A stretch of 64,000 nucleotides of DNA from Rubritalea squalenifaciens DSM 18772 (GCF_900141815.1 NZ_FQYR01000002.1:124001-188000); one strand, 5' to 3'; positions 43,684-53,574 are shown, counted from the first letter of the stretch. The notes: generated by a model from the letters alone, not told the origin. A program made the numbers and translations.

Positions 43684-44544
43684 ATGAAAGCAATGTGTGT
43701 ACTCATGTCGTTATGCATGGCCATGACGACATTGGCAGGCTTCAAAATTCCCAGCGGTGTCTATGAGCACACCGAAATGAAAGAAGCGATTGCCGAGGCA
43801 AAGGAGGAAAAACTTCCTCTGGTATTTATCTATACGGACAAAGGGACTACCTGAGGACCTTGTGCAGTGGCCAGTGTGGCCGCTTTCAAGAAGTTCAAAC
43901 GCAAGGGAGTCATGGTATATCTCCCGAGAAAGGCAAAAGATCGCTATGATTACATCTCGCCAGTGACTTATCGTGCACTTGAATCCCCTGAAGCAGGAAA
44001 TACCTATCCCTTTGCTGTTGCTTGCTCGCCCAACCAATACGAGGTCTTCGGTATATACAGCAATAAAGTTCTCTCGGACGAGTCGGCACTGAGAAAAGCT
44101 GCCGGTGGGCTTAAAGAAAAGATGGAAGCCCACAACCCGGATGCTCAGCCAAAGGGTGAAATTTTCATGAGGCTCAAAGACAGCAGCAACTACTACAAAG
44201 GCACCTTCAAGAAAGCTACCGACAAAGCTATCATCGTGACCATCGGTGGCAAGGAACGCAGCTACCCGCTGAATGTTCTCACCAAAGGTTGTGGTGATTT
44301 TGCCAACAGCCTCAAATCCTCATCAGGATCCGAGGAAAGCACCGACACGCAAGAAGGTTCGGACAAGGAATTGGCCGTGGAAGACTGGGCCAGCGCCAAG
44401 GGAGACAAAACCATCTCTGGTAAATTTGTGAGCCTCGTTGGTGACAAACTGACCATTGAGAAGTCTGACGGCAAGACTCTCAGCTTCGACATCAAGTTCC
44501 TCTCCGAGGAGAGCCAGAAGCGCGCAAAAGAACTCGCTCAATAA
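43684..44544 (+). CDS. Candidate selenoprotein: thioredoxin-fold UGPC protein with SHD1-like C-terminus
   Basis: 287 codons with a single in-frame UGA at codon 57 (43852-43854). Reading it as selenocysteine gives U57-G-P-C60, the thioredoxin CGPC motif with selenocysteine in the attacking position, directly after strand LPLVFIYTDKG. The fold continues in the same frame (VAAFKKFKRKGVMVYL, and YPFAVACSP with the cis-proline region). A signal-like N-terminus (MKAMCVLMSLCMAMTTLAG) suggests export. Residues about 150-195 and 225-286 are beta-rich; the latter (WASAKGDKTISGKFVSLVGDKLTIEKSDGKTL) resembles the SHD1 domain. A SECIS-like hairpin follows the UGA by 18 bases. A terminator at 44586 ends the gene. 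Confidence 0.8.
43866..43884 (+). promoter_or_regulatory. SECIS-like hairpin after UGA codon 57
   Basis: AGTGGCC (43866-43872) pairs with GGCCGCT (43878-43884), 7 bp with one G-U, closing loop AGTGT. The loop begins 18 bases after the UGA and has G in second position, inside the accepted window of 16-37 bases. The loop shares GTG with the hairpin at 2853-2870. Confidence 0.55.
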
Positions 44545-44585
44545 TCGAGACTACACAGCCTCAGGCAAACTTTAGATTTTAAGCA

Positions 44586-44617
44586 AAAGGCGGCACCATT
44601 TCTGGTGCCGCCTTTAT
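44586..44617. terminator. Bidirectional terminator
   Basis: AAAGGCGGCACCA (44586-44598) pairs with TGGTGCCGCCTTT (44603-44615), loop TTTC. It serves the selenoprotein gene and the convergent hemF. Confidence 0.88.
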
Positions 44618-44642
44618 GATATGTGCATCTACTACTACAAAG

Positions 44643-45650
<1,008 letters not shown>

Positions 45651-45860
45651 TTAACCCCTGCGTTTCCGTAATATCAGCAGCATACCTCCCAGTCCAATCA
45701 GGGCACAAGTGGCCGGTTCGGGAATGCGATTGAAGACACTTTTCTCCTGACTCACCTCGTTTTGAGCACTCATCAACTCAGGCTGAGACTCCGCCAAGAC
45801 CAACATGGGGAACAACAGCAGGACAGTCAGCAGACTCTTGGTTAATCGGACACGGAACAT
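45651..45860 (-). CDS. 69-residue PEP-CTERM mini-protein
   Basis: A signal peptide (SLLTVLLLFPMLVLA) is followed by only about 20 polar residues (ESQPELMSAQNEVSQEKSVF), then the tag IPEPATCALIGLGGM, a membrane segment and RKRRG. There is no room for a folded domain. It could be a minimal exosortase substrate, a peptide released by sorting, or the tail of a decayed gene. No homologous reading frame continues upstream. It ends 84 bases before the hemF start on the same strand. Confidence 0.7.
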   Translation of the reverse strand: MFRVRLTKSLLTVLLLFPMLVLAESQPELMSAQNEVSQEKSVFNRIPEPATCALIGLGGMLLILRKRRG

Positions 45861-46040
45861 TTGGGTAGAGCAGGCAGCGACCTCTTGTTAGACCCCTGAC
45901 CGATCACACGCAAGCATGATCTCTAGGAGATCATTAAAAGAACATGAAGAGGTCACCATTTAGCCACATCTAACAAACATGAATTCATCGATCTATGTTA
46001 GAAGGGATACTCTACCCCCATAGAACAATGGAATCCTGCA
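45861..46040. promoter_or_regulatory. Palindrome-rich upstream region of the mini-protein
   Basis: Two perfect inverted repeats lie here: ATGATCTC-TAG-GAGATCAT (45916-45934), and TCTAACA (45969-45975) with TGTTAGA (45996-46002), which encloses ATGAATTCAT (45979-45988). They could be operators or hairpins in a leader. No reading frame is present. Confidence 0.45.
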
Positions 46041-46068
46041 CAGAAAAGGCGGCCCCGTAGGGCCGCCT
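46041..46068 (-). terminator. Terminator of the TonB-dependent receptor gene
   Basis: AGGCGGCCC (46047-46055) pairs with GGGCCGCCT (46060-46068); on the minus strand TTTTCTG follows. Confidence 0.8.
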
Positions 46069-46098
46069 GGTATGAGTAAAGGTACTTTGTGCTGGCGG

Positions 46099-48231
46099 TT
46101 ACCAGGTCATGGTGACGCCGAGGATGGCGTTGAGGCCTGGCTCGTTTTGACCAGCGCCGTGGTAGCGGTAGTCATCATCGAGCAGGTTCTCGAGACCGAG
46201 GGTCAGCTCCAGGTTCTCATTCACCTGATAGCCACTGTAGAGTGACACAATGAAGTAGGATGGGGTATCGCTGGTAGGCACGCGGGTATTGTCATTGCCG
46301 GAAGCCTTGGTGGAGGCATTCACGTTGGTGACAGTGGCTGCACCTTTGACGCGAGACTCGATCCAGAGGCGATCGTCTGTACGGGTCCAGCGCAGGGAAG
46401 CACCACCCATGAATGGGTGCATGCGGCGGATGGTGTCTTCTTCCATTGGGCCATTGATCACGCTTGGGTACTCGGCTTTACCGTCTTGCCAGGCAGCCCA
46501 GGCACGGGCTTCCCAGTTTTCGGCGAAACGGTAAGCACCGTCTACTTCAACACCAAAGATATAGCCTTCACCAGCATTGGTCGCGGTAGAGCCACCCATG
46601 CCATCATCCACACCAGCAATCTGGTCTTCGATGTCATTGTAGTAGGCAGCTACACCGAAGGTGGTGTTTTCGGATGCGTAACGCAAACCGAGCTCGTAGT
46701 TGATGTATTCCTCTGGGTCTACGTCCACGGAGCCGGAGCTGTTAATCCCGTTCAGGGAGTAGGTGCTGCCTGTTAGATCATTAAGGTTTGGTGCACGGAA
46801 GGCCTGGGAAACCCCACCATAGACAGACCAGCTGTTGCTCAGGTCATACATGGCACGCAGGCTGAGGGAGAGGTCATCCCAGTGGTTGTCACCGGACTGG
46901 TCTTCACTCGCGCCGGATGGGCGATAGCCTTCCCACTCGGCTTCCGCATAGGAATAGCGGGCACCCGCGGTCACTTTGAGCGCATCCGTGGCCTCCCATT
47001 GATACTGGGCAAAGGCACCCAGGAGATCATAGGTGCTATCATCTGCTACCGGGCGGCTGCTAGGGCGGAAGGTCCCGTTACGGGCCGCACTGGCGTCTGC
47101 CTCATCACGGTAGTAGTCTAGACCATAGATGAGGGAACCTGGACCCACTTTGGACTCCAACTGGAGATCAAAGCCGTAGGTCTCCAGATCGATCACCTTG
47201 GTATCGATATTGCCACCGGTATTGGTACGGTCACGATAGGTAGAATCCTGGGTCTTCTGATAGGAGAGAGTCACCGAATAGTTATCGATAAAAGAACCAT
47301 CCACGGAACCAGCCAGACGGGCGTAGGTCAGGGAACGTTCCTGATCATAGATTTCCGCCTTGGCTCCAGATGTGGACTGGTCACCGATGAGTTGCTCGCC
47401 TTCATGCACCCAACCCGGGTTGTAGATGGTGCGGTGCCAGCGGTAGATGTCATCCTGGTTCAGATACTGGTGCGCCAGAGTCAGGATAGCTGAATCGGAA
47501 ATCGCTGTCTCAAACTTCAGGTCAAAAGCTTCTTCGGAGTATCCAGTGCGCTTCATGCGGCCGACGGCGTCATCACGGATGTCACCGAAGTCCTTGCCGG
47601 TCAGGCCTAGGGTCAGGCCCCATTTACCACCTTCACCAATATTTGCCTCCAGGCGACCGACATGGCTTTCAGAGTTGGTGTCAAAACGGTAGTGGCTACG
47701 GCCTTGGCTGAAGAAGCCGCTCTGATCCATGAAACCGCTTGAGCGGGAAATCAGGTTCGCTGTACCACCGATGGCATCAGATCCATAAAGGACGGAGCCC
47801 TGGCCTTTGATCAGCTCGATGCTCTGCAGGTTCTCTTGGTCAAAGGTGTTCCAGTACTGCACCGGACCGGAACGCCAGGTAGAGTTGTTCATGCGGATGC
47901 CGTCCACCAAGAGAAGATTCTGACGGCCAGTGAAACCGCGGATGTAGGGAGATCCATGACCATGGGCAGTTTTCTGGATCAAGACGCCAGGAACGGCGAC
48001 AAAAGCATCCGGGATGGAACGGATCAGGTGATCGTCCAGATCTTTGCGGTCTACCACGGAAGCGGTGTAAGGTGTATCGGTAATGGACTCCGGTGAACGT
48101 GTCGCGGTGACTACGGTTGGGTCCAAGGTCTCTGTTGTTTCCTTAGCAAGTTCCTCCGCCATGACGCTTGTCATAGGGATGCCCGCCAGGAGCAGGGTCA
48201 TTGCTAATCGGGTTGCAGGAAGGTGTGTCAT
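46099..48231 (-). CDS. TonB-dependent outer-membrane receptor
   Basis: 710 residues. Signal peptide ending near SVMA, a TonB-box-like stretch (DPTVVTATRS), a plug domain (TPYTASVVDRKDLDDHLIRSIPDAFVAVPGVLIQ; GSVLYGSDAIGGTANLIS) and a 22-stranded barrel ending in a terminal tryptophan (VTMTW). The barrel contains FRAPNLNDL, common in siderophore, heme and cobalamin receptors, so the ligand is left open. It is divergent from a two-component system with 106 bases between the starts, which probably controls it. Confidence 0.92.
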   Translation of the reverse strand: MTHLPATRLAMTLLLAGIPMTSVMAEELAKETTETLDPTVVTATRSPESITDTPYTASVVDRKDLDDHLIRSIPDAFVAVPGVLIQKTAHGHGSPYIRGFTGRQNLLLVDGIRMNNSTWRSGPVQYWNTFDQENLQSIELIKGQGSVLYGSDAIGGTANLISRSSGFMDQSGFFSQGRSHYRFDTNSESHVGRLEANIGEGGKWGLTLGLTGKDFGDIRDDAVGRMKRTGYSEEAFDLKFETAISDSAILTLAHQYLNQDDIYRWHRTIYNPGWVHEGEQLIGDQSTSGAKAEIYDQERSLTYARLAGSVDGSFIDNYSVTLSYQKTQDSTYRDRTNTGGNIDTKVIDLETYGFDLQLESKVGPGSLIYGLDYYRDEADASAARNGTFRPSSRPVADDSTYDLLGAFAQYQWEATDALKVTAGARYSYAEAEWEGYRPSGASEDQSGDNHWDDLSLSLRAMYDLSNSWSVYGGVSQAFRAPNLNDLTGSTYSLNGINSSGSVDVDPEEYINYELGLRYASENTTFGVAAYYNDIEDQIAGVDDGMGGSTATNAGEGYIFGVEVDGAYRFAENWEARAWAAWQDGKAEYPSVINGPMEEDTIRRMHPFMGGASLRWTRTDDRLWIESRVKGAATVTNVNASTKASGNDNTRVPTSDTPSYFIVSLYSGYQVNENLELTLGLENLLDDDYRYHGAGQNEPGLNAILGVTMTW

Positions 48232-48337
48232 AGACCTGCATGGAATCCTTAATTATACACGGATTCAAGTCAGATGGATAATTTTCACACCACGCTGTTT
48301 ACATGTGGATAAAATATGCTCATATTACCCAAGCAGC

Positions 48338-49684
48338 ATGGAAAGCAACTCACCATCAAGGACTCCTGAAAACAGCAGTGGCGGACTCTTCCGCAGTCTG
48401 CTGCTTCCTTTACTGGCTCTGGTGCTAGTGGTGGGAGCCTTGGGCACCTTTTGGGCAGGCTGGGTACAGGTCACCGAGGAGCGCATCCGGCTGAGGGAAA
48501 CCCTAGAAGGTAACTCCAGGCTGCTGGAGCGGATGAACCTGCCGATGTCCGGCCGGATGGCGGAGAACTTATCCACGGCCATGGGGCATCCCGTCGCCAT
48601 CGTCTTTCCAGACAATGAGGTCGAAGGCGGCGATGGCTGGGACACGGCTGACATGCAGTTGGCCTCGCAAGCCGCCAATTCCGAAAATGCCTACGCCAAA
48701 GAGGGCGGCAAGGAAGCTATTGCCGTAGAGCTCACGAACAAGCGGGGCCACCTGGTCGTGCTCAGAGAGAAGAGGCAGCTGCTCGATTTCCGCGAAGCCC
48801 GGCTGTGGGCCTTGCTCATGATTATTCTCACTCTAGGAGCCGTGGCCGCCTACTTACTCGCCAGGCGACTGGTCCGCCCACTGGAGGAACTGGCTGAAAA
48901 AGCACCTGACTTCGGTGAAGCAGCCCTCCCCGAGCACCTGACCCGGCGCTCAGACGAGCTCGGCCAGCTGGCTCGGGCGCTGGACTCCGCACGTGAGCGG
49001 ATCCTCACCGAGCAATCCATGCGCAAGCAATCCGAGCGTCTCGCCATGCTGGGGCAGATCGCCACCGGACTGGCCCACGAAATCAAGAATCCGGCAGCCG
49101 CAATCCTGATGCAGGCAGACGCCATGGACAACAAGACCGTGGCAAAGATGGTGCGCGAGGAGGCAGAGGATATCATCACGCTAGTGAACCAGTGGCTCTT
49201 CATTGCCAAGCCATCACCACCGCGCAAAGTCGCGCATGACCTGGCAGCCAGTGTTAGAAAATTTATCGAACGCCGCTCAGAGGTGTACGCCTATCATGGC
49301 ATTGAGGTCGTGCTGGAGGCACCGGAAGCTCTGGTCGCCGAGTGCGATGAGAAGCGAGTCCTCCAGGCCATCCGCAACCTGGTGGATAACGGTGTAGCCG
49401 CCATGCCGGAGGGAGGCAAGCTGCTCGTCAGCGTGAAGCAGGAAGGAGAGCAGGCCAGCTTTGCCGTCCATGACCGGGGCAAAGGCTTTTCAGCACGTGC
49501 CCTAGAGAATTTTGCTGAGCCCTTCTTCTCTGAGAAAGAGGGGGGAATGGGGCTCGGGCTGGCGCTTGTCAAAGGCGTGGCCGAAGCTCATGGCGGAGGC
49601 GCCGAAGTATTTAACCAAAAGGACGGGGGAGCCGTCGTTAGATTTTGGATATCCAGAAAAGAATCCGGGGAGGAAACACCATGA
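48338..49684 (+). CDS. Membrane sensor histidine kinase
   Basis: 448 residues from the ATG at 48338. Membrane helices at about 19-41 and 157-176 enclose a small periplasmic sensor. A HAMP linker (RRLVRPLEELAEKAPDFG) follows, then the phospho-acceptor helix with His247 in LAHEIKNPAAAILM. The ATPase domain has the N box LVDNGVAAMP, the G1 box HDRGKGF and G2 GMGLGLALVKGVAEAHGG. The HEIKNP form is typical of NtrB-like kinases that pair with NtrC-type regulators. Its stop overlaps the regulator start by 4 bases. Longer forms from 48083 would overlap the divergent receptor gene and are unlikely. Confidence 0.92.
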   Translation: MESNSPSRTPENSSGGLFRSLLLPLLALVLVVGALGTFWAGWVQVTEERIRLRETLEGNSRLLERMNLPMSGRMAENLSTAMGHPVAIVFPDNEVEGGDGWDTADMQLASQAANSENAYAKEGGKEAIAVELTNKRGHLVVLREKRQLLDFREARLWALLMIILTLGAVAAYLLARRLVRPLEELAEKAPDFGEAALPEHLTRRSDELGQLARALDSARERILTEQSMRKQSERLAMLGQIATGLAHEIKNPAAAILMQADAMDNKTVAKMVREEAEDIITLVNQWLFIAKPSPPRKVAHDLAASVRKFIERRSEVYAYHGIEVVLEAPEALVAECDEKRVLQAIRNLVDNGVAAMPEGGKLLVSVKQEGEQASFAVHDRGKGFSARALENFAEPFFSEKEGGMGLGLALVKGVAEAHGGGAEVFNQKDGGAVVRFWISRKESGEETP

Positions 49685-50961
49685 AACTGCCGAAACTGTT
49701 AATCGTAGAAGACCATCGCGCACTCGCACTTGCACTCTCTGCCGCAGGCGAGCGACTGGGCTTCAGTGCCATCGCTGTTCCTAATCTTGCTCAAGCCAAG
49801 AAAGAGATCGAGCGCGGTGAACCGCAGGCCATCCTGCTCGACCTGGGTCTACCAGACGGCAAGGGCTTTGATCTGCTAGATGCCTATGGCGACAAGACAC
49901 CACCTCCCACAGCCATGCTCACCGCACACGGTGAAATCGATAACGCGATCATCGCCAAGAAATCAGGCATCGCCGAATTCTTCGTCAAACCCGTGGACTT
50001 CGGAGAGTTGGAAAAATTCCTGCACCGTGCGCTCGATGTGGCGGAGGAAGCCGAGGAAAGCCACGGCTTCAGTGTCAGCTTTGTCGGCAATGCGCCCTGC
50101 ATGCGCCCGGTCTTTCAACAAATTGCACAGGCCTGTGCCAGCCAACAACCGGTGATGATCTGCGGAGCCAGCGGCACAGGCAGAAGCCACGTAGCCAGAC
50201 TCATCCACCAGCATCTGGATGGTGAAGGATCCTGCGAAGTAGTCTCCTGCGCAGACATCCAGGGGGATACCGACTGGCAAGAAATCATCAGCAGAGCCAA
50301 GGGTGGATGCGTGGTGTTAGACAACATCGATCAGCTCGCTCTGGAAAGCCAAGTAGCTCTCACCGACTGCGTGAGCGTTGGCTCAGGAGTCAAGTGGATC
50401 AGCATTGCTCCGGAGACTGGACTCCGTGATGCCGTGCAGGCGCACAGTTTTCATCCAGACCTCTACTACCGCCTTCAGGGAGTCGAGATCAATCTGCCCA
50501 CTCTGAAGGAGAGACTCGAGGACCTGCCAGCCTTGTGCTCCTTGTTCTTGGCAGACATCGCGCCCACCAAAACCATCGAACTCGATAAGGAATTCCTCTC
50601 CATTCTACAGAGCCAGACGTGGAAGACCAACCTGCGCGAACTGAAGAACGTGATGCGCTACGCGGTCATTTCCTCCAATGGACGCGACAAACTTCTCCCG
50701 GAAGATCTTCCTGAAAACTATACCGCCCACGTTTCGGAGAGCAGCAAGAAATCCCGCACCCCGATTCAAGAAGCTCTCGAAAACTGGCTGCAAGGCTGGT
50801 TCGAGAATGGCAATCCTCACTACAAAGACATGCACGACGCACTCGAAAAGGATCTGCTGGAACTCTTGCTGGAACGCTACGAGGGCAACCAGGCCCTCAT
50901 GGCGCGCACACTGGACATGAACCGCGCCACACTTCGTAAGAAGCTGAAGCAACAAGGCTAG
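49681..50961 (+). CDS. NtrC-like response regulator with degenerate ATPase domain
   Basis: 426 residues. A receiver domain (1-120) has phospho-acceptor Asp54 in LLDLGLPDG, LTAHGE and lysine in VKPVDF. The central AAA+ region is recognisable, but Walker A reads GASGTGRS with Arg168 instead of lysine, Walker B reads VVLDNIDQL (Asp214-Asn215, normally DE), and the GAFTGA loop used to contact sigma-54 is deleted. The arginine/Fis end is normal (LLLERYEGNQALMARTLDMNRATLRKKL). It should bind DNA but not open sigma-54 promoters by ATP hydrolysis. Partner of the kinase at 48338. Confidence 0.9.
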   Translation: MKLPKLLIVEDHRALALALSAAGERLGFSAIAVPNLAQAKKEIERGEPQAILLDLGLPDGKGFDLLDAYGDKTPPPTAMLTAHGEIDNAIIAKKSGIAEFFVKPVDFGELEKFLHRALDVAEEAEESHGFSVSFVGNAPCMRPVFQQIAQACASQQPVMICGASGTGRSHVARLIHQHLDGEGSCEVVSCADIQGDTDWQEIISRAKGGCVVLDNIDQLALESQVALTDCVSVGSGVKWISIAPETGLRDAVQAHSFHPDLYYRLQGVEINLPTLKERLEDLPALCSLFLADIAPTKTIELDKEFLSILQSQTWKTNLRELKNVMRYAVISSNGRDKLLPEDLPENYTAHVSESSKKSRTPIQEALENWLQGWFENGNPHYKDMHDALEKDLLELLLERYEGNQALMARTLDMNRATLRKKLKQQG

Positions 50962-51921
50962 TTAGAATAACTTCACTGGAGCCAGCTCCAGAATCTTAGC
51001 CTGATCCCCGGCCCTCAAGACCACCAGTTTTGCGGGCTTCTTGCTGTCCAGCTTCTGCACTGCGGCATAGGCGTCATTGCGTGTTTTGAGTTCCACTCCA
51101 TCCAAGGAGACGAGAATGTCTCCATCCTGCAGGCCCGCTTTGCCGAGTGGCCCGTCCTGCATGACGACCTTAAGAACGACACCAGTCTGCTCCTTGGAAA
51201 GTTTGTTTAGAAAGCTTGGCGGCTGCTCTGCCAACTCCTCAAAAGCACATCCCAGACTCAGGACTGGAAAATCTTTCTTCGTTTCTAGCAAGGCGATCAT
51301 CGCACTTGCTGGCGTGACAAAGGAAATGCCCTGCTGCGCATTGCCCAAGGACATGGTCCCAGACTGCAGACCTACCAACTCTCCCTGACTATTCACCCAA
51401 GGACCGCCAGAAACCCCTTTGGGAGCATGTCCCGCTACGTGAAAGCAGCCAATCGCTCCCTTTAACTCTGCCATCCATTCGTAGGTCAAATCCGGCCTAG
51501 CCACTCTACCCGGCAGCCAGACGCCATGGCGATACAACGGCGCTCCGTAAAGATAGAGTTCTTCACCGACAGGGGAAAACTGCTCTTCAAAGGCCAGCCC
51601 CTCGGGAGTCTCTCCCTCCACTTTCAACAAGGCGACATCATAGAGCGGATAGATCGCGTGTACCACGGCTTTCCATGATTTCTTCCCATTGTGCAGTTCC
51701 AGAGCTTTATTCCGGCTCCCCACCACGTGGAACGCGGTAAAGGCCCAACCTTTCTCAGGAGCGAACCAGCCTGAGCCCGCGAGCCTGCCATTGGCATGCA
51801 CTTCAAAGGACGCCGCAGCCACCTTCTGATAGAGCTTTGCTTGGTCGGCAGCATTCGTCCGGCTGAGCATGGAACCCATCAAGGCAAGGGCGAGGAGTAA
51901 GAAGAGAACAGATCGGTACAT
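50962..51921 (-). CDS. Exported trypsin-like serine protease with PDZ domain
   Basis: 319 residues. Signal peptide ending near RTNAA. The protease domain (about 30-210) has the triad His65 (TAFHVVG), Asp95 (YDVALLKV) and Ser171 (GVSGGPWVN). One PDZ domain follows (about 240-319, GVVLKVVMQDGPLGKAGLQDGDILVSLDG). It resembles a short HtrA/DegP with a single PDZ. Likely periplasmic protein quality control or specific cleavage. Its stop touches the stop of the response regulator with no base between. Confidence 0.9.
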   Translation of the reverse strand: MYRSVLFLLLALALMGSMLSRTNAADQAKLYQKVAAASFEVHANGRLAGSGWFAPEKGWAFTAFHVVGSRNKALELHNGKKSWKAVVHAIYPLYDVALLKVEGETPEGLAFEEQFSPVGEELYLYGAPLYRHGVWLPGRVARPDLTYEWMAELKGAIGCFHVAGHAPKGVSGGPWVNSQGELVGLQSGTMSLGNAQQGISFVTPASAMIALLETKKDFPVLSLGCAFEELAEQPPSFLNKLSKEQTGVVLKVVMQDGPLGKAGLQDGDILVSLDGVELKTRNDAYAAVQKLDSKKPAKLVVLRAGDQAKILELAPVKLF

Positions 51922-51995
51922 GCTTCCAGCTAATACCTATAGGCCAGCCATTTCGAGCCCTCATTGCTTGCTGACGCTATTTGCCGATTGATCAC

Positions 51996-52025
51996 AAAAA
52001 AGCCCCCGGCGCAGCGGAGGCTTTT
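51996..52025 (-). terminator. Terminator of the sulfatase gene
   Basis: AAAAGCC (51998-52004) pairs with GGCTTTT (52019-52025) around an inner GC stem; T run on the minus strand. Confidence 0.75.
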
Positions 52026-52043
52026 CACTTAGAGTTTGGGAAA

Positions 52044-53498
52044 TTACCACTTCTTGAGCTTGCCGTCGTAGTCGGGATTCTTGATCGGCATGACAGCATC
52101 TGTCTCCTTGAGCCAGGCGTCGAACATGCCGGAAAGCTTCTTGGCCATCTCAGGCTGCTTGTCTATCAGGTTGTTCTTTTCGGATGGGTCTTCCTTGAGA
52201 TTGAAGAGTTCCGCAGGCTTTCCGGTGTAGTAGCGGATGTACTTGTAGTCTCCGAGACGCACCGCGCCGCCGGGAGAGCCACCTTGGTTACCCCAGTGTG
52301 GGTAGTGCCAGTAGAGGGCACGCTCTTTCTCCGCCTTGAGGGTCTTCAGGAGACTGACTCCGTCCACATGTACCTTGGGCTGGAGGGGCAGGCCACAGCT
52401 CTCGAGAATAGTCGGGAAAATATCTGTGGAGGTGATCGGTGTCTCCAGACTGGATCCTGCCTTGGTCACACCCGGGATACGGATCATGGCAGGCTCACGG
52501 ATGCCGCCTTCATAGAGCCAGCCCTTACCAGCACGCAGAGGAAGATTGGAGGTCGGCCAGCCTTCGGAAGTGGAGAGTCCGCCATTGTCCGAGTAGAAGA
52601 TGATCACGGTATCCTCGTACTTGCCGGACTTCTTGAGATTGTCGATGACCTTGCCGACGGCTTCATCCATGGCTTCCACCATGGCACCGTAGACGGCATG
52701 ATCCTGCTTGAGGCGCACCTTACGCGGCGTATCGAAGCCCCAAGTCTCCTCCTTGCTATAAGCGAGCTTCTCAGCCTTCTTCTTGTATTTCTCCACGAGA
52801 TCCTTACGCCCGATCAGCGGGGTGTGGACGGAGTAGAAGGAGAGCATGGCAAAGAAGGGCTTGTCTCCTGTGGCATTGATGAATTTGTTTGTCTCCTGAG
52901 CCAGACGGTCCGGCAGGTGCTCACCATCTGGGCCGTCTTCGAGTACCGGGTTGCCGTAAGGTGAGAAATATTTTTTACCTCCATAAGGGCCGCCGCGTGT
53001 CCAGCCTCCCTTGTTGATATCAAATCCATGGTCAGTCGGCCAGGAGCCCTTGGGCCCCAAGTGCCATTTACCGGCGAAGAAAGTAGCGTAGCCATGCTCC
53101 TTGAGAGCTTCCGGTAGGGTGGTCAGCTCGGCAGGCAGGCGCTCTACATAGGGAGCGGCGGAGACCGGACGGTTCTTCAGGTGCTTGGGAATCGCAGAGC
53201 CTGGTTTGGGATTGTAGGCACCAAAGTAGTCCGTGTTGCGTGTTCTGGCCGGGTATTGACCGGTGAGCACGGAGGAGCGGGTAGGGGAGCAGACCGGGCA
53301 AGCCGCATAGGCATTGGTCAGTTTCATGGCATCCGCACAGAGAGCGTCCAGGTTTGGTGTCTCGTAGAAGCTGGAACCAAAGCACCCCAGGTCAGTATAG
53401 CCCAGGTCATCGGCAAAGATGAACAAAGCATTCTTCGGAGCCGCCACGAGCGGCGCCGCCATAACTAGGAAAACGGTTAGGATCTGTTTGAATTTCAT
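52044..53498 (-). CDS. Secreted S1-family sulfatase (CxPxR type)
   Basis: 484 residues with a signal peptide (MKFKQILTVFLVMAAPLVAA). The formylglycine site is the canonical Cys70-Ser-Pro-Thr-Arg74, followed by SSVLTG. Metal ligands occur in FADDLGYTDLGCF and YSDNGG, and the catalytic lysine/histidine segments GKWHLGPKG and GKGWLYEGGIREP are intact. Hydrolyses sulfate esters, probably on polysaccharides. It is monocistronic with its own terminator, and is not part of the sulfatase pair at 11.1-15 kb. Confidence 0.94.
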   Translation of the reverse strand: MKFKQILTVFLVMAAPLVAAPKNALFIFADDLGYTDLGCFGSSFYETPNLDALCADAMKLTNAYAACPVCSPTRSSVLTGQYPARTRNTDYFGAYNPKPGSAIPKHLKNRPVSAAPYVERLPAELTTLPEALKEHGYATFFAGKWHLGPKGSWPTDHGFDINKGGWTRGGPYGGKKYFSPYGNPVLEDGPDGEHLPDRLAQETNKFINATGDKPFFAMLSFYSVHTPLIGRKDLVEKYKKKAEKLAYSKEETWGFDTPRKVRLKQDHAVYGAMVEAMDEAVGKVIDNLKKSGKYEDTVIIFYSDNGGLSTSEGWPTSNLPLRAGKGWLYEGGIREPAMIRIPGVTKAGSSLETPITSTDIFPTILESCGLPLQPKVHVDGVSLLKTLKAEKERALYWHYPHWGNQGGSPGGAVRLGDYKYIRYYTGKPAELFNLKEDPSEKNNLIDKQPEMAKKLSGMFDAWLKETDAVMPIKNPDYDGKLKKW

Positions 53499-53574
53499 GA
53501 TGGGAACATTGGTTGGAACTGGGAGCCAGCTTCCTTATGGAGAACAGAACTACGCAAAAAGTGACAGCAATTTT

